A program made the position numbers and the translations under genes. From the NCBI GenBank assembly GCA_035551995.1, contig DASZME010000069.1, positions 1 through 26,147 on the forward strand: a stretch of DNA of 26,147 nucleotides, written 5' to 3'. Position 1 is the stretch's first letter. Each line of letters opens with the position of its first letter. Positions 9,201 through 16,570 of this stretch are shown here, one piece after another. The notes beneath the pieces are model-generated. The model was not told the DNA's origin. It ran no database searches and saw nothing but the letters and a program-made list of their open reading frames with translations. Origin of the DNA: RYN-428 sp035551995. Its GTDB lineage: Bacteria > Planctomycetota > Phycisphaerae > Tepidisphaerales > Tepidisphaeraceae.

Positions 9201-11616
9201 CGACTTGAATAATTCGGCCAACTGGCGTCCAAGCGCCCTGGTCGATGGAACGCCCGGCGTCGATGATACGGTCCCCACCGCCGCCCCGGCGGGTCTGGTG
9301 GCGACTCCCGGCCCCGAGCAGATCGGCCTCACGTGGAACGCCGTCCCCGGCGCCGCCACTTACAACGTCTACCGCGGCTTAGCTTCCGGCGGCGAAGCCA
9401 CGACGCCCATCGCCACCGGTCTCACGTCGCCGGCTTACACCGACAAGAGTCTCGTGGACGGTCAGTCCTATTATTACACCGTCACCGCGGTCGATTTCGG
9501 CGGAGAGAGTCCGGCCAGCGACGAGATGAACACCGCCCCCGTCGCCCCGCTTGTTCCCGCGCCCGTTTACAGCCAAAATGGCGGAGCGATCGCCGCCGGT
9601 TTCCAGTTGACCATCACAAACCCCGCCGACCCCGACGGCACGATCTATTACACTCTAGACGGCTCCGATCCGGACGGCTCCATGACAGCGGTTCCCTACG
9701 GCGGCCCAATTGCCCTTGGCGCCGGCGCCACCGAGGTGAAAAGCCAAATTCTAAACGGAGTGACCTGGAGCCCCGTCGTCGATTACACCTTCGGCACGCA
9801 AGCTACTAATGTTCGCGTTACGGAGCTGAGCTACGATCCTTCCAGCGATATCACCGGAACCTACAATAACGACGACTTTGAGTTTATCGAACTGAAGAAC
9901 TTCGGCGCCCAGCCCGTCGACCTGAACGACGTAGCGTTCACCAAAGGAATCGCCTACACCTTCGGCGACGTTACGCTCGCCCCCGGACAGGTCGGCGTGC
10001 TGGTACATAACACCGCCGCCTTCCAGTCCCGCTACGGAACCGGCATTAACATCATCGGCGACTATCTCTCCACCGGCCAAAGCTTCAGCAACAGCGGCGA
10101 AGAGGTCACGCTCGTGGACGCCTCCGGACAGGTTCTGGATGACTTTACCTACTCCCCAACCTGGTATTCCACGACGGCCGGCAAAGGCCCAAGCCTGGAT
10201 GTCGTCGATCCCTCTTCGTTTCCCGACTTGAACACCTCCGCCAACTGGCGCGCCAGCGCCGTCGCCAATGGCACGCCGGGCGCCGACGATACCGTTCCCA
10301 CCGCCGCCCCCACCGGACTTTCGGCCATCTCCGGTCCCGAGCAAGTCATGCTTACGTGGAATCCCGTCCCCGGCGCCGCGGCGTATAACATCTATCGCGC
10401 CACGACCGCCGGCGCCGAAGGCATGGCTCCCTATCTCGCCGGCCAGGCCGCTTCCACATTTACCGATTCGGGCTTGACCGACGGAAAGGCGTATTACTAC
10501 ACCGTTACCGCCGTCGATTTTGGTGGAGAGAGTCCGGCGACCGGGGAAATGAGCGCCACTCCCGCCGCCCCGACCGTCGCGGCGCCCACATACAGCCAGA
10601 ACGGCGGCACGATCGCCCCCGGATTCAAGCTCACCATGACCAACCCGGGCGGCGCCGGCAAAATCTATTACACCCTGGACGGGTCGGATCCCGAGGCGAT
10701 GAACGGCTCCCCTTCCGGCACGGCCGCGATGTATGCCGGGGCCATCACGCTCCAGACGACCACCGAAGTGAAAAGCCGTGTATTGAACGGAATTACCTGG
10801 AGCCCCGCGCTGGACTATACCTTCTCGGCGCCGGCCACCAATGTTCGGGTGACCGAGTTGAATTACGACCCCGCCACTCCCCCGGCCGGCGCCGCCGACA
10901 GTAGCAACGACGATTACGAGTTCATCGAACTCAAAAACTTCGGAACGCTCCCGGTGAATCTCAGCGGCGTCGCGTTCACAAAAGGCATCAAATATACATT
11001 CGGCGCCGTCACCCTCGCCCCCGGCCAGGTGGGCGTCCTCGTTCACAGCACGGCGGCCTTCGTCGCCCGCTACGGAACGGGAATCAACATCATCGGCGAC
11101 TATCTCTCCACCGGCGAAAGCTTCAGCAACAGCGGCGAAGAAGTGACGCTCATCGACGCCACCGGCCAGACGCTCGAAGACTTCACATATTCCCCCACGT
11201 GGTATGCGACGACCAAAGGCAAAGGGCCGAGCCTTGACGTAATTAACCCTGCTACGTTCCCCACCCTGAACAATTCAACGGACTGGCGGGCCAGCGCCGT
11301 CGTGAACGGCACGCCGGGCGTCGACGACACGATCCCCACCGCCGCCCCCACCAACGTGATGGCCAAGGCCGGCGCCGAGCAAATTTCCCTGACGTGGGAT
11401 CCCGTCCCCGGCGCCGCCAGCTACAACGTCTATCGATCCACCGCTGCCGCCGGCGAAGGGTCGGTTCCTTTCGCCACGGGACTCACGTCGCCCGCTTTTA
11501 TGGACACGGGGCTCATGGATGGGCAAACCTATTACTACACCATAACCGCCGTCGATTTTGGCGGAGAAAGCGTCGCCAGCGCGCAAGTGAGCGCTATGCC
11601 GACCGGGCCAGTTTAG
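3214..11616 (+). CDS. giant exported LEPR-XLL-type protein with CotH kinase domain and tandem lamin-tail/FN3 repeats
   Basis: A 2,800-residue protein. Its basic N-terminus ends in LESRVLLS (41-48), the planctomycete LEPR-XLL-type motif found at the start of large secreted proteins. Approximate domains in order: a LamG/DUF1349-like sandwich (54-233) and PKD-like unit (234-339), the same pair again (341-620), FN3 (621-714), lamin-tail domain (715-850), chitobiase-C-like YTLDGSAPT unit (879-953), CotH-type kinase domain (about 1000-1423) with LYDAVERPDDNFAASYF, YDVIKAS and FVATDSEWTL as probable substrate and metal sites, then four tandem units of chitobiase-C-like, lamin-tail and FN3 modules (1426-2800). 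It ends without a dockerin, sortase signal or membrane anchor. The start has GAAAGGA (3194-3200) 13 nt upstream. The role is unknown. CotH kinases phosphorylate secreted proteins in Bacillus, so a surface-associated kinase/adhesin is a reasonable inference. It stands alone between two gaps and looks monocistronic. Confidence 0.85.
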   Translation: MFIGFGRDRQLQSTKKRVQFKRNGRLKAACVGVCPVLSEVLESRVLLSSVVPAGWTDSDIGAPAKAGSATVNFSTGVWTVAGNGIDIYNKSDQFNFASENFSGDGTLIAKVTSVTNTNVWAKSGLMFRASTAAGAQFADLVITPKSGVSFEWRTTTNGSATQVQVTGIVAPQWLELKRSGNAFTGFYSSDGITWKQIGTTETVAMPTGALAGLAVTAISGSAINTVTFSNVSFSNTGPTFATAAAATPNPTTGLTSDLSAAGSDSAGAGKLIYSWATVGTEPGTVAFSANQSNAAGNTIATFSKAGVYSLQVTVIDPSGLSATGFVSVTVTAPSAGGLPTGWSNANINSPKIAGTAAYSGGAWTVSGGGATIGGTADQFDLASKSFIGDGILIADVASLGDTNAAADAGVMFRASTAAGALFADVVVTPSDGVVFGWRTSTNATASTTTVTGIATPRWVELIRAANKFYAYYSSDGLTWKQIGAAETVAMSGAALAGLAVTAHDNTKQTTAAFTNVSIAANSAPTIATAAAANANPAVNLKTQLSALGADDGGEANLTYTWSVVGTAPGTVTFSANGTNAAKSSTATLSKAGTYTLQVKIADTGGLSATSTVVVSTAGVIATPLGVTAVWNGAAVGVSWLSTAGANTYDVYRSTTPGGEGATPIATGITTTNYTDIAVTAGQQYYYQITGVASTGGAQGVRSFEAASLASLPTTPIISEFMAANSKTLADSGGQYGDWLELYNPTSSTVSLSGYYLSDKLSDPTLWKIPAVTIAGDGFLVIFCDGTNLTNPANQLHTNFSLSSSGESVSLVAPNGTTVLSSYTFPAQLSDISYGIAMAQTTSGGKVITSYGATGYLNPTPRTVNGSLLGSAIVDQPTFDHKDGFYTSSFQLKMSDDVAGAKIRYTLDGSAPTATTGTLYTGPITISGETIIRAVAYAPNELTSAVSAVTYIYTSQVITQSSNGKAPTGWPTSWGISTVHYGMDPRVVTNPAYSGEIQQDLLELPTFSITMNLNDLFSPTTGIYSNSENDGSAWVRPASIELINPSGGPAGFQANIGLAIKGNYSSRHADAKHGFRVEFSSGYGASELDYPLFGANAAQSFQEFDLRTDQNNSWNFGDPASYIGVRDEFNNLTLAAEGQAAMHSQICFLYINGQFWGLYDAVERPDDNFAASYFGGSATNYDVIKASDTYTTVADDGNLNAWSQLYTDVTTLDMSTNANYEMIQGNNANGTPNPAYKDLLDVNSLVQFMLLSYYTGNLDSPFSSFTTTDSPNNFYAIRPQDGSFGFRFVATDSEWTLLDVNANRVNANTVKPSLSLSNPAVFFQKLEANADFKQLVADDVEKDFFNNGPMTATVALANFKSLVSQVQGPVVAESARWGDTLRASQPYTRNVEWQAEINRLETSYFPQRTGIVLTQLKNAKLFPSVSAPTFNQNGGAISTGFQLKITNPATSGKIYYTLDGSDPRTITGALSASALLYVGPITLDGTTEVKSGILNGTTWSPILDYTFATQATNVRITELDYDPSTPPAGAVDADNEDYEFIELKNFGSQPVDLDDVTFTNGITYTFGKVTLAPGQVGVLVHNQAAFQARYGTGVNILGSYQTSGNSFSNSGEEITLVDASGQVLDDFTYSPTWYPATKGGGSSLDVIKPSSSPNLNNAASWQPSAIVDGTPGVDDTTPTAAPTGLKTTAGAEQIALTWNAVVGASGYDVYRATGAGGEGSVPFKTGLSSPAFTDTGLTDGKTYYYTVTAVDFGGQSPASAEVHTAPIAPLVAPPTYSRNGGVISAGYQLTISDPSMSGTIYYTLDGSDPETIGGTAVPYAGAITLQAGATEVKSRILSGSTWSPVVDYTFGTQATNVRVTELDYDPSNPPAGSAYTVDDYEFVELQNFGSQPVDLNDVAFTKGISYTFGDLTLAPGQVGVLVHNLTAFQSRYGTGTGIDILGSYQTGGGSFSNSGEEVTLMDASGQVLEDFTYSPTWYPTTAGKGPSLDVINPSSFPDLNNSANWRPSALVDGTPGVDDTVPTAAPAGLVATPGPEQIGLTWNAVPGAATYNVYRGLASGGEATTPIATGLTSPAYTDKSLVDGQSYYYTVTAVDFGGESPASDEMNTAPVAPLVPAPVYSQNGGAIAAGFQLTITNPADPDGTIYYTLDGSDPDGSMTAVPYGGPIALGAGATEVKSQILNGVTWSPVVDYTFGTQATNVRVTELSYDPSSDITGTYNNDDFEFIELKNFGAQPVDLNDVAFTKGIAYTFGDVTLAPGQVGVLVHNTAAFQSRYGTGINIIGDYLSTGQSFSNSGEEVTLVDASGQVLDDFTYSPTWYSTTAGKGPSLDVVDPSSFPDLNTSANWRASAVANGTPGADDTVPTAAPTGLSAISGPEQVMLTWNPVPGAAAYNIYRATTAGAEGMAPYLAGQAASTFTDSGLTDGKAYYYTVTAVDFGGESPATGEMSATPAAPTVAAPTYSQNGGTIAPGFKLTMTNPGGAGKIYYTLDGSDPEAMNGSPSGTAAMYAGAITLQTTTEVKSRVLNGITWSPALDYTFSAPATNVRVTELNYDPATPPAGAADSSNDDYEFIELKNFGTLPVNLSGVAFTKGIKYTFGAVTLAPGQVGVLVHSTAAFVARYGTGINIIGDYLSTGESFSNSGEEVTLIDATGQTLEDFTYSPTWYATTKGKGPSLDVINPATFPTLNNSTDWRASAVVNGTPGVDDTIPTAAPTNVMAKAGAEQISLTWDPVPGAASYNVYRSTAAAGEGSVPFATGLTSPAFMDTGLMDGQTYYYTITAVDFGGESVASAQVSAMPTGPV
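3376..5070 (+). repeat. two-copy tandem module (about 861 bp) at the N-terminus of the giant gene
   Basis: The sandwich plus PKD-like unit occurs twice in a row. The equivalent Trp codons lie at 3376 and 4237, exactly 861 bp (287 codons) apart. Shared blocks include MFRASTAAGA, YYSSDGLTWKQIG versus FYSSDGITWKQIG, and the PKD-like GTVxFSAN...ATxSKAGxYxLQV stretch. The copies have diverged more than the four C-terminal units, suggesting an older duplication. Confidence 0.8.
7489..11616 (+). repeat. four tandem units of about 1.03 kb in the giant gene
   Basis: Four units start near 7489, 8524, 9556 and 10582. The codon for Leu in YTLDGSDP lies at 7582, 8620, 9655 and 10675, giving spacings of 1038, 1035 and 1020 bp. 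Each unit encodes a chitobiase-C-like hairpin (IYYTLDGSDP), a lamin-tail domain (NVRxTELxYDPS, LAPGQVGVLVH, FSNSGEE, DFTYSPTWY) and an FN3 domain ending in YYYTVTAVDFGGxSPAS. Long stretches are nearly identical at the DNA level, so unequal recombination could change the copy number. Confidence 0.92.
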
Positions 11617-11920
11617 GGGCGAGAGCATACGCGCGTTTTTTTGGCGGTATTCCGGAAGATGCCAATACCACCGGCCCAGCCTCAGTTGGTTCCCTGCACC
11701 GGCCGCAAGGCAATTAAACGCCGGGCATCGATTCGGAGCGGTCGATCGCTTTGATCCCGGTCGTTTATGCAGAAGATGCTCGTCTTATTGTCGGAGCAAG
11801 TGAAAACAACTAAATTTGATCGCGTGATCCCGCCGATTTTCGCGACGAAAAAAACATGAGATATGAAGAGCATCGTATTTATCTCGTGGAAGTGCCGAAA
11901 ATAACGATAAGGCAAGCCTT

Positions 11921-11953
11921 GTCGATCGACGCCGGGACCGACCCGGATATAAT
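11921..11953 (+). promoter_or_regulatory. possible metK promoter with palindromic operator-like site
   Basis: TATAAT at 11948-11953 is a perfect -10 hexamer about 127 nt before the metK start. The expected -35 window has no good match. It overlaps instead with a perfect 10-bp palindrome, GTCGATCGAC (11921-11930), which could be a binding site for a regulator that compensates for the weak -35. Both the promoter call and the operator idea rest on sequence inspection only. Confidence 0.35.
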
Positions 11954-12007
11954 GCGCCATGCTTGTAGACGGGGCGGGAGTGATGTAGATTTCCGCCTTG
12001 CATTCAC

Positions 12008-12039
12008 GGGTAACGGCGTGCGGATCACGCCGCTGACCC
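12008..12039 (+). promoter_or_regulatory. strong hairpin in the metK 5' leader
   Basis: CGGCGTG (12014-12020) and CACGCCG (12026-12032) form a perfect 7-bp stem with a 5-nt loop. It is extended by an outer GGG (12008-12010) and CCC (12037-12039) pairing across an asymmetric internal loop. It sits 41 nt before the GTG start of metK and is not followed by a T-tract, so it is not a normal terminator. A regulatory RNA role is possible but not shown. Confidence 0.45.
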
Positions 12040-12079
12040 AACTAACCGAAAACCGACTATCCCAAGCGAAGGAGCGACT

Positions 12080-13315
<1,236 letters not shown>

Positions 13316-13344
13316 GCATCGTCGTCGCTAAGACATCGAATAAG

Positions 13345-13376
13345 CCCGCGCCGCGACATGCGGCGCGGGTTCTTTT
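13345..13376 (+). terminator. intrinsic terminator of metK
   Basis: CCCGCGCCGC (13345-13354) and GCGGCGCGGG (13360-13369) form a perfect 10-bp GC stem with the 5-nt loop GACAT. TTCTTTTT follows at once. It lies 30 bp after the metK stop codon. This is a textbook Rho-independent terminator. Confidence 0.93.
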
Positions 13377-13422
13377 TGCGCGCAGCGTCAATAGAGCGTT
13401 CTGAAATTGGGCGCAAACCAAA

Positions 13423-13560
13423 GCGTGCGAAGCGCTGGAACTTGTTTAGTCGGGGCGTGTCCAGGAGCGATATGCGTTAAGTGAACGCCTCTCCCGTTTC
13501 ACGCTGTTTCGACGCGCCCCGCAAGCAGGGCGGCTAAACAAGAACGAGCGCTTCGCACGC
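13423..13560. repeat. 138-bp imperfect inverted-repeat element (REP/MITE-like)
   Basis: The left arm (13423-13461) begins GCGTGCGAAGCGCT, and the right arm (13511-13560) is its reverse complement with a 12-nt insertion. Shared blocks are GCGTGCGAAGCGCT, CTTGTTTAG and GGGGCG(T/C)GTC. The right arm has its own small stem (CGCCC ... GGGCG), and the middle contains GCGTT-AAGTG-AACGC (13474-13488). No coding capacity is evident. It lies in the gap between the convergent metK and pnp genes, a typical site for palindromic repeats. Genome copy number is unknown. Confidence 0.75.
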
Positions 13561-13599
13561 GGGTTGAAGACGTGCGAGAACCATCAATTGGGCGGTTTT

Positions 13600-15909
13600 C
13601 TAGTCGTCATGCCGCGGCGGACGGGGGCCACTGCTTCGCGGCGGCGGACCTCCTCGGTTACCACCGTCTCGGGGACCGCTATCGCGCGGGCCGCCGCGGG
13701 GAGCGCCGCGATCGGGACCGCGGCCACGGTCTCCTCCGCGATCGCCACCGCGATCATCACCACCGCCGCCGCCGACGGGGGCGGGGTCGCTCAGGCCCAG
13801 TTCGCGCATCGCGACCTTTCGCGAAAGCTTGATCCGGCCTTGATCGTCGATCAGCACGACCTTCACCTTCACTTCGTCGCCGACCTGCACGACATCCGTG
13901 ACGTTCTGCACGTATTGATCCGACAGTTCGCTGACGTGGCACAAGCCATCGGTTTCGGGGGCGATTTCGACGAAGGCGCCGAAGTCCTTGATGCTGACGA
14001 CGCGGCCATCGTAAATCTTGCCGACTTTTACCTCGGCCGTCATCGCTTCGATGATGTTGCGGCATTTTTCCGCCGCGGCGGCGTCGACCGACGAGATGTA
14101 GACCGTGCCGTCGTCTTCGATGTCGATGTTGGCGCCAGTGGATTCCTGGATGGCTTTGATGTTCTTGCCGCCCGGCCCGATGATCTTGCCGATCTTCTGC
14201 GGATCGATCTTGATGGTCAGCAGGCGCGGCGCCCACTTGCTGATCTCGGCGCGGGGCGCGGGAAGAACCGCCGCCATCTTCTCGAGGATGATCAGGCGGG
14301 CTTCCTTGGCGCGATGGAGGGTTTCGCGAATGACATCGTGATGGATGCCTTCGATCTTGATGTCAAGCTGAATGGCGGTGACGCCGTCGCGGGTGCCGCA
14401 GACTTTGAAATCCATGTCGCCGAAATGGTCTTCTTCGCCGAGAATATCGGTGAGCAGGGCATATTTGTCCCCTTCCTGAATCAGACCGACGGAGATGCCG
14501 GCGACGGGTTTGGAGATCGGAACGCCGGCGTCCATCAGGGCCAGGCAACCGCCGCAGCTTGAGGCCATGGAGCTTGAGCCGTTGGATTCGAGGATGTCGC
14601 TGATGATGCGCACGGTGTAGGGGAATTTATCGAGAGCGGGCAGCACGGCGATGAGCGATCGCTCGGCGAGGGCGCCGTGTCCGATCTCGCGACGGCCGGG
14701 GCCGCGGATGGGGCGAACTTCGCCCACGCTGTAGCTGGGGAAGTTGTAATGCAGCATGAACTTCTGGCCATACTCTTCGATCAGGCCATCGACCATCTGT
14801 TCGTCGGAACTCGTGCCGAGGGTGATGGTGCACATGGCTTGCGTTTCGCCGCGGCTGAAGAGGCTGGAGCCGTGAACGCGGGGGAGTACGCCGACCTGGC
14901 ACGAGATCGGGCGGATGTCCTTGAAGCCGCGGCCATCGGGACGAACGCCGTCGAGAATGGCCATGCGGGTCGCATGCTCCTCGACTTCGCTGAAGACATG
15001 GCGAATGTGCTTTTGCTTGTCCTTGGCGGCCATGATGGTGAGATAACTGGCGGCCGGGTCGGTGGGGCTTGGCGCCAGCTCGGCGACCAGGTCGGCCATG
15101 ATCTTTTTGACCGCGTCGGCGCGGTCTTCCTTGCCGGGCCGGCCTTTGACTTCGCGGATTTTGTCGGTGATGCGCGATTTGATCGACTCGACCAACGCCG
15201 CGTCGGGCTTCCTGATATCCCCGGCTTTTTCCCGGCCGGCTTTCTTGTGCAACTCTTCGATGGCGCCGACGATTTCGATGATGGCGTTGTGGCCGAAAAC
15301 AATCGCGTCGGCGATGTCGTCTTCCTTCACTTCGCGGGCGCCGACTTCGATCATGTTGACGGCGTTTTTCGTCCCGGCCACCACCAGATCAAAATCGCTG
15401 TATTCAAGCTGCTCGACGGTGGGATTAAGAATCAACTCGCCGTTGACCCGTCCGACACGAACGTGGGCGATGGGGGCGGTGAAAGGGATGTCGCTGATGG
15501 ACAACGCCGCGCTGGCGGCGATGCCGGCGAAGATGTCGGGGTCATTGGCGCCGTCGAACGAGAGGACGTTCAGATGAATCTGCACTTCGTCCATGAACCC
15601 CTTGGGGAACAGCGGGCGAAGCGGCCGATCGATCAGGCGGGCGGTGAGAATTTCTTTATTGGTGGGCCGCCCTTCGCGCTTCATGAACCCGCCGGGGAAT
15701 TTTCCGGCGGCGGCTCGGCGCTCGCGATAATCGACCTGGAGCGGGAAAAAATCGATCCCCTCGCGCGGCAAAGCGCGGACGACGGCGCCAAAAACAACGG
15801 TATCCCCAAACTGCACCGTGACCGACCCGTCGGCCAATTTCGCCAGGGTGCCGGTTTCTATCGATAACGTCCGGCCGCCGATCTGGCGTTCAACTCGGAT
15901 GGATTGCAT
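13600..15909 (-). CDS. pnp: polyribonucleotide nucleotidyltransferase (PNPase)
   Basis: A phosphorolytic 3'-5' exoribonuclease, and polymerase in reverse, that degrades mRNA as a trimer, often with RNase E. The 769-residue protein has two RNase PH domains; the second holds SSCGGCLALMDAGVPIS and the catalytic region GEEDHFGDMDFKVCGTRDG. A KH domain follows (about 564-628, IGKIIGPGGKNIK), then an S1 domain (about 629-697, GRVVSIKDFGAFVEIAPETD). The final 57 residues are a Gly/Arg/Asp/Pro-rich, disordered tail absent from E. coli PNPase (711 residues). The ATG at 15909 follows an AGAGGAAA ribosome-binding site. It lies downstream of rpsO on the same strand, the classical rpsO-pnp order, but with an unusually structured 391-bp gap. 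Confidence 0.97.
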   Translation of the reverse strand: MQSIRVERQIGGRTLSIETGTLAKLADGSVTVQFGDTVVFGAVVRALPREGIDFFPLQVDYRERRAAAGKFPGGFMKREGRPTNKEILTARLIDRPLRPLFPKGFMDEVQIHLNVLSFDGANDPDIFAGIAASAALSISDIPFTAPIAHVRVGRVNGELILNPTVEQLEYSDFDLVVAGTKNAVNMIEVGAREVKEDDIADAIVFGHNAIIEIVGAIEELHKKAGREKAGDIRKPDAALVESIKSRITDKIREVKGRPGKEDRADAVKKIMADLVAELAPSPTDPAASYLTIMAAKDKQKHIRHVFSEVEEHATRMAILDGVRPDGRGFKDIRPISCQVGVLPRVHGSSLFSRGETQAMCTITLGTSSDEQMVDGLIEEYGQKFMLHYNFPSYSVGEVRPIRGPGRREIGHGALAERSLIAVLPALDKFPYTVRIISDILESNGSSSMASSCGGCLALMDAGVPISKPVAGISVGLIQEGDKYALLTDILGEEDHFGDMDFKVCGTRDGVTAIQLDIKIEGIHHDVIRETLHRAKEARLIILEKMAAVLPAPRAEISKWAPRLLTIKIDPQKIGKIIGPGGKNIKAIQESTGANIDIEDDGTVYISSVDAAAAEKCRNIIEAMTAEVKVGKIYDGRVVSIKDFGAFVEIAPETDGLCHVSELSDQYVQNVTDVVQVGDEVKVKVVLIDDQGRIKLSRKVAMRELGLSDPAPVGGGGGDDRGGDRGGDRGRGPDRGAPRGGPRDSGPRDGGNRGGPPPRSSGPRPPRHDD

Positions 15910-15949
15910 GAAACATTTTCCTCTTGGGCCTCCGGTGATTCGATGGAAG

Positions 15950-16178
15950 TAAAGGGAAAAAGTAAAAAGGAAGAGGCAGGGGGGGAGTTGTTAGTTGCCA
16001 GTTGTGAGTTGCCAGTAAGGAAAAGACAAGAATGGGAGGCCTAAATTTCACGTTTTTGAAATCCCTCCTTGCCAGCTATTTATCTTTTCCCTCTTCACTG
16101 GCAACTGGCAACTGACGACTAACAACTGACAACTTATTCCTCTTCCTCCCGTGCGTGTTCCTTTTTACTCTTTCCTTC
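15950..16178. repeat. near-palindromic element of about 229 bp between rpsO and pnp
   Basis: Arm one (about 15950-16026) carries GTAAAAAGGAAGAGG, a G-run, then AGTTGTTAGTTGCCAGTTG, GAGTTGCCAGT and GGAAAAGA. Arm two (16083-16178) is its inverted copy: TCTTTTCCCTCTTCACTGG, short CAACTGGCAACTGAC-type repeats, CCTCTTCCTCCC and CCTTTTTACTCTTTCC. The centre has a further stem, ATTTCA-CGTTTT-TGAAAT, at about 16045-16062. The arms are built of roughly 7-10-nt near-tandem (A/C)AGTTG(C/T) units. No open frame fits it. On the minus-strand transcript it would form a very long hairpin. Confidence 0.8.
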
Positions 16179-16260
16179 CTTCGGTAATATCGACGGGAAG
16201 TTGGCGTCGGCGGCAGTCGGAGGCTCAACGGGCTGGCCCGACGCGTTCCCCGAAACGACA

Positions 16261-16288
16261 GAGTGCCGAGCCACTCGGCTCAGCACTC
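16261..16288 (-). terminator. stem-loop directly after rpsO (terminator, attenuator or processing site)
   Basis: GAGTGCCGAGCC (16261-16272) pairs with GGCTCAGCACTC (16277-16288) with one mismatch and a 4-nt loop, 12 nt after the rpsO stop on the minus strand. Downstream on that strand the sequence reads TGTCGTTT, a poor T-tract. It could be a partial terminator that lowers pnp expression, or a ribonuclease site; which one cannot be told from sequence. Confidence 0.5.
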
Positions 16289-16300
16289 CGTTACGGTAAA

Positions 16301-16570
16301 TTATTTTCTCAGGCCAAGGCGCCCGATGATCTGTTGATAACGGGTGCGATCTTCCCGGGTCAAATATTTCAAAAGTTGATTTCGCCGGCTGACCAGCTTC
16401 AAAAGCCCACGCCGCGAGGAGTGGTCTTTCTTGTGGGCGTCGAAATGCGCCCGAAGTTCGTTGATCCGGTGGGTAAGCAGCGCGATCTGAACTTCCGGCG
16501 ATCCTGTGTCGTTCTCGTGGACCTTATAATTGCTGACGATCTGGGCTTTCGCCTCGGGAGAAGTAGCCAT
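16301..16570 (-). CDS. rpsO: 30S ribosomal protein S15
   Basis: Primary 16S rRNA-binding protein of the small-subunit platform. The 89-residue length is exactly that of the family, and the sequence is collinear with it: HENDTGSPEVQIALLTHRIN, then HFDAHKKDHSSRRGLLKLVS and RRNQLLKYL, ending TRYQQIIGRLGLRK. The rRNA-contacting residues H-x5-S-R-R-G-L are present. The start has GGAG 11 nt upstream of the ATG on the minus strand, and a good promoter lies about 60 bp further up. It is first in the rpsO-pnp pair. No obvious S15 autoregulatory pseudoknot was identified in the roughly 50-nt leader. Confidence 0.98.
   Translation of the reverse strand: MATSPEAKAQIVSNYKVHENDTGSPEVQIALLTHRINELRAHFDAHKKDHSSRRGLLKLVSRRNQLLKYLTREDRTRYQQIIGRLGLRK

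Larger units (their letters stand above)
11617..12079 (+). other. 463-bp non-coding gap, leader of metK
   Basis: No gene is supported. The first 100 bp contain an imperfect stem (GGTATT 11645-11650 with AATACC near 11663-11668) but no T-tract after it, so it is not a clear terminator for the giant gene. The second half holds a promoter-like -10 and a strong hairpin, both listed separately. I checked for the conserved cores of the S-adenosylmethionine riboswitch classes and did not recognise any. Confidence 0.5.

Noticed and set aside
9751..11046. Long minus-strand frame (431 codons) opposite the giant gene
   Set aside because: Antisense shadow of repetitive GC-rich codons. It repeats with the same period as the plus-strand units and has no protein-family features of its own.
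3214..11616. The repeats as a CRISPR array or other short-spacer repeat system
   Set aside because: Repeat units are about 1 kb, in frame and protein-coding; there are no short direct repeats with unique spacers.
11700..12079. Possible SAM-type riboswitch before metK
   Set aside because: No conserved core of the SAM-I, SAM-II/V or SAH classes was recognised by eye. Only a hairpin is supported, so it is reported as a leader structure and not as a riboswitch.
14677..15867. Plus-strand frame of 396 codons opposite pnp
   Set aside because: Antisense shadow of pnp. It resembles no family, and pnp motifs on the minus strand are complete.
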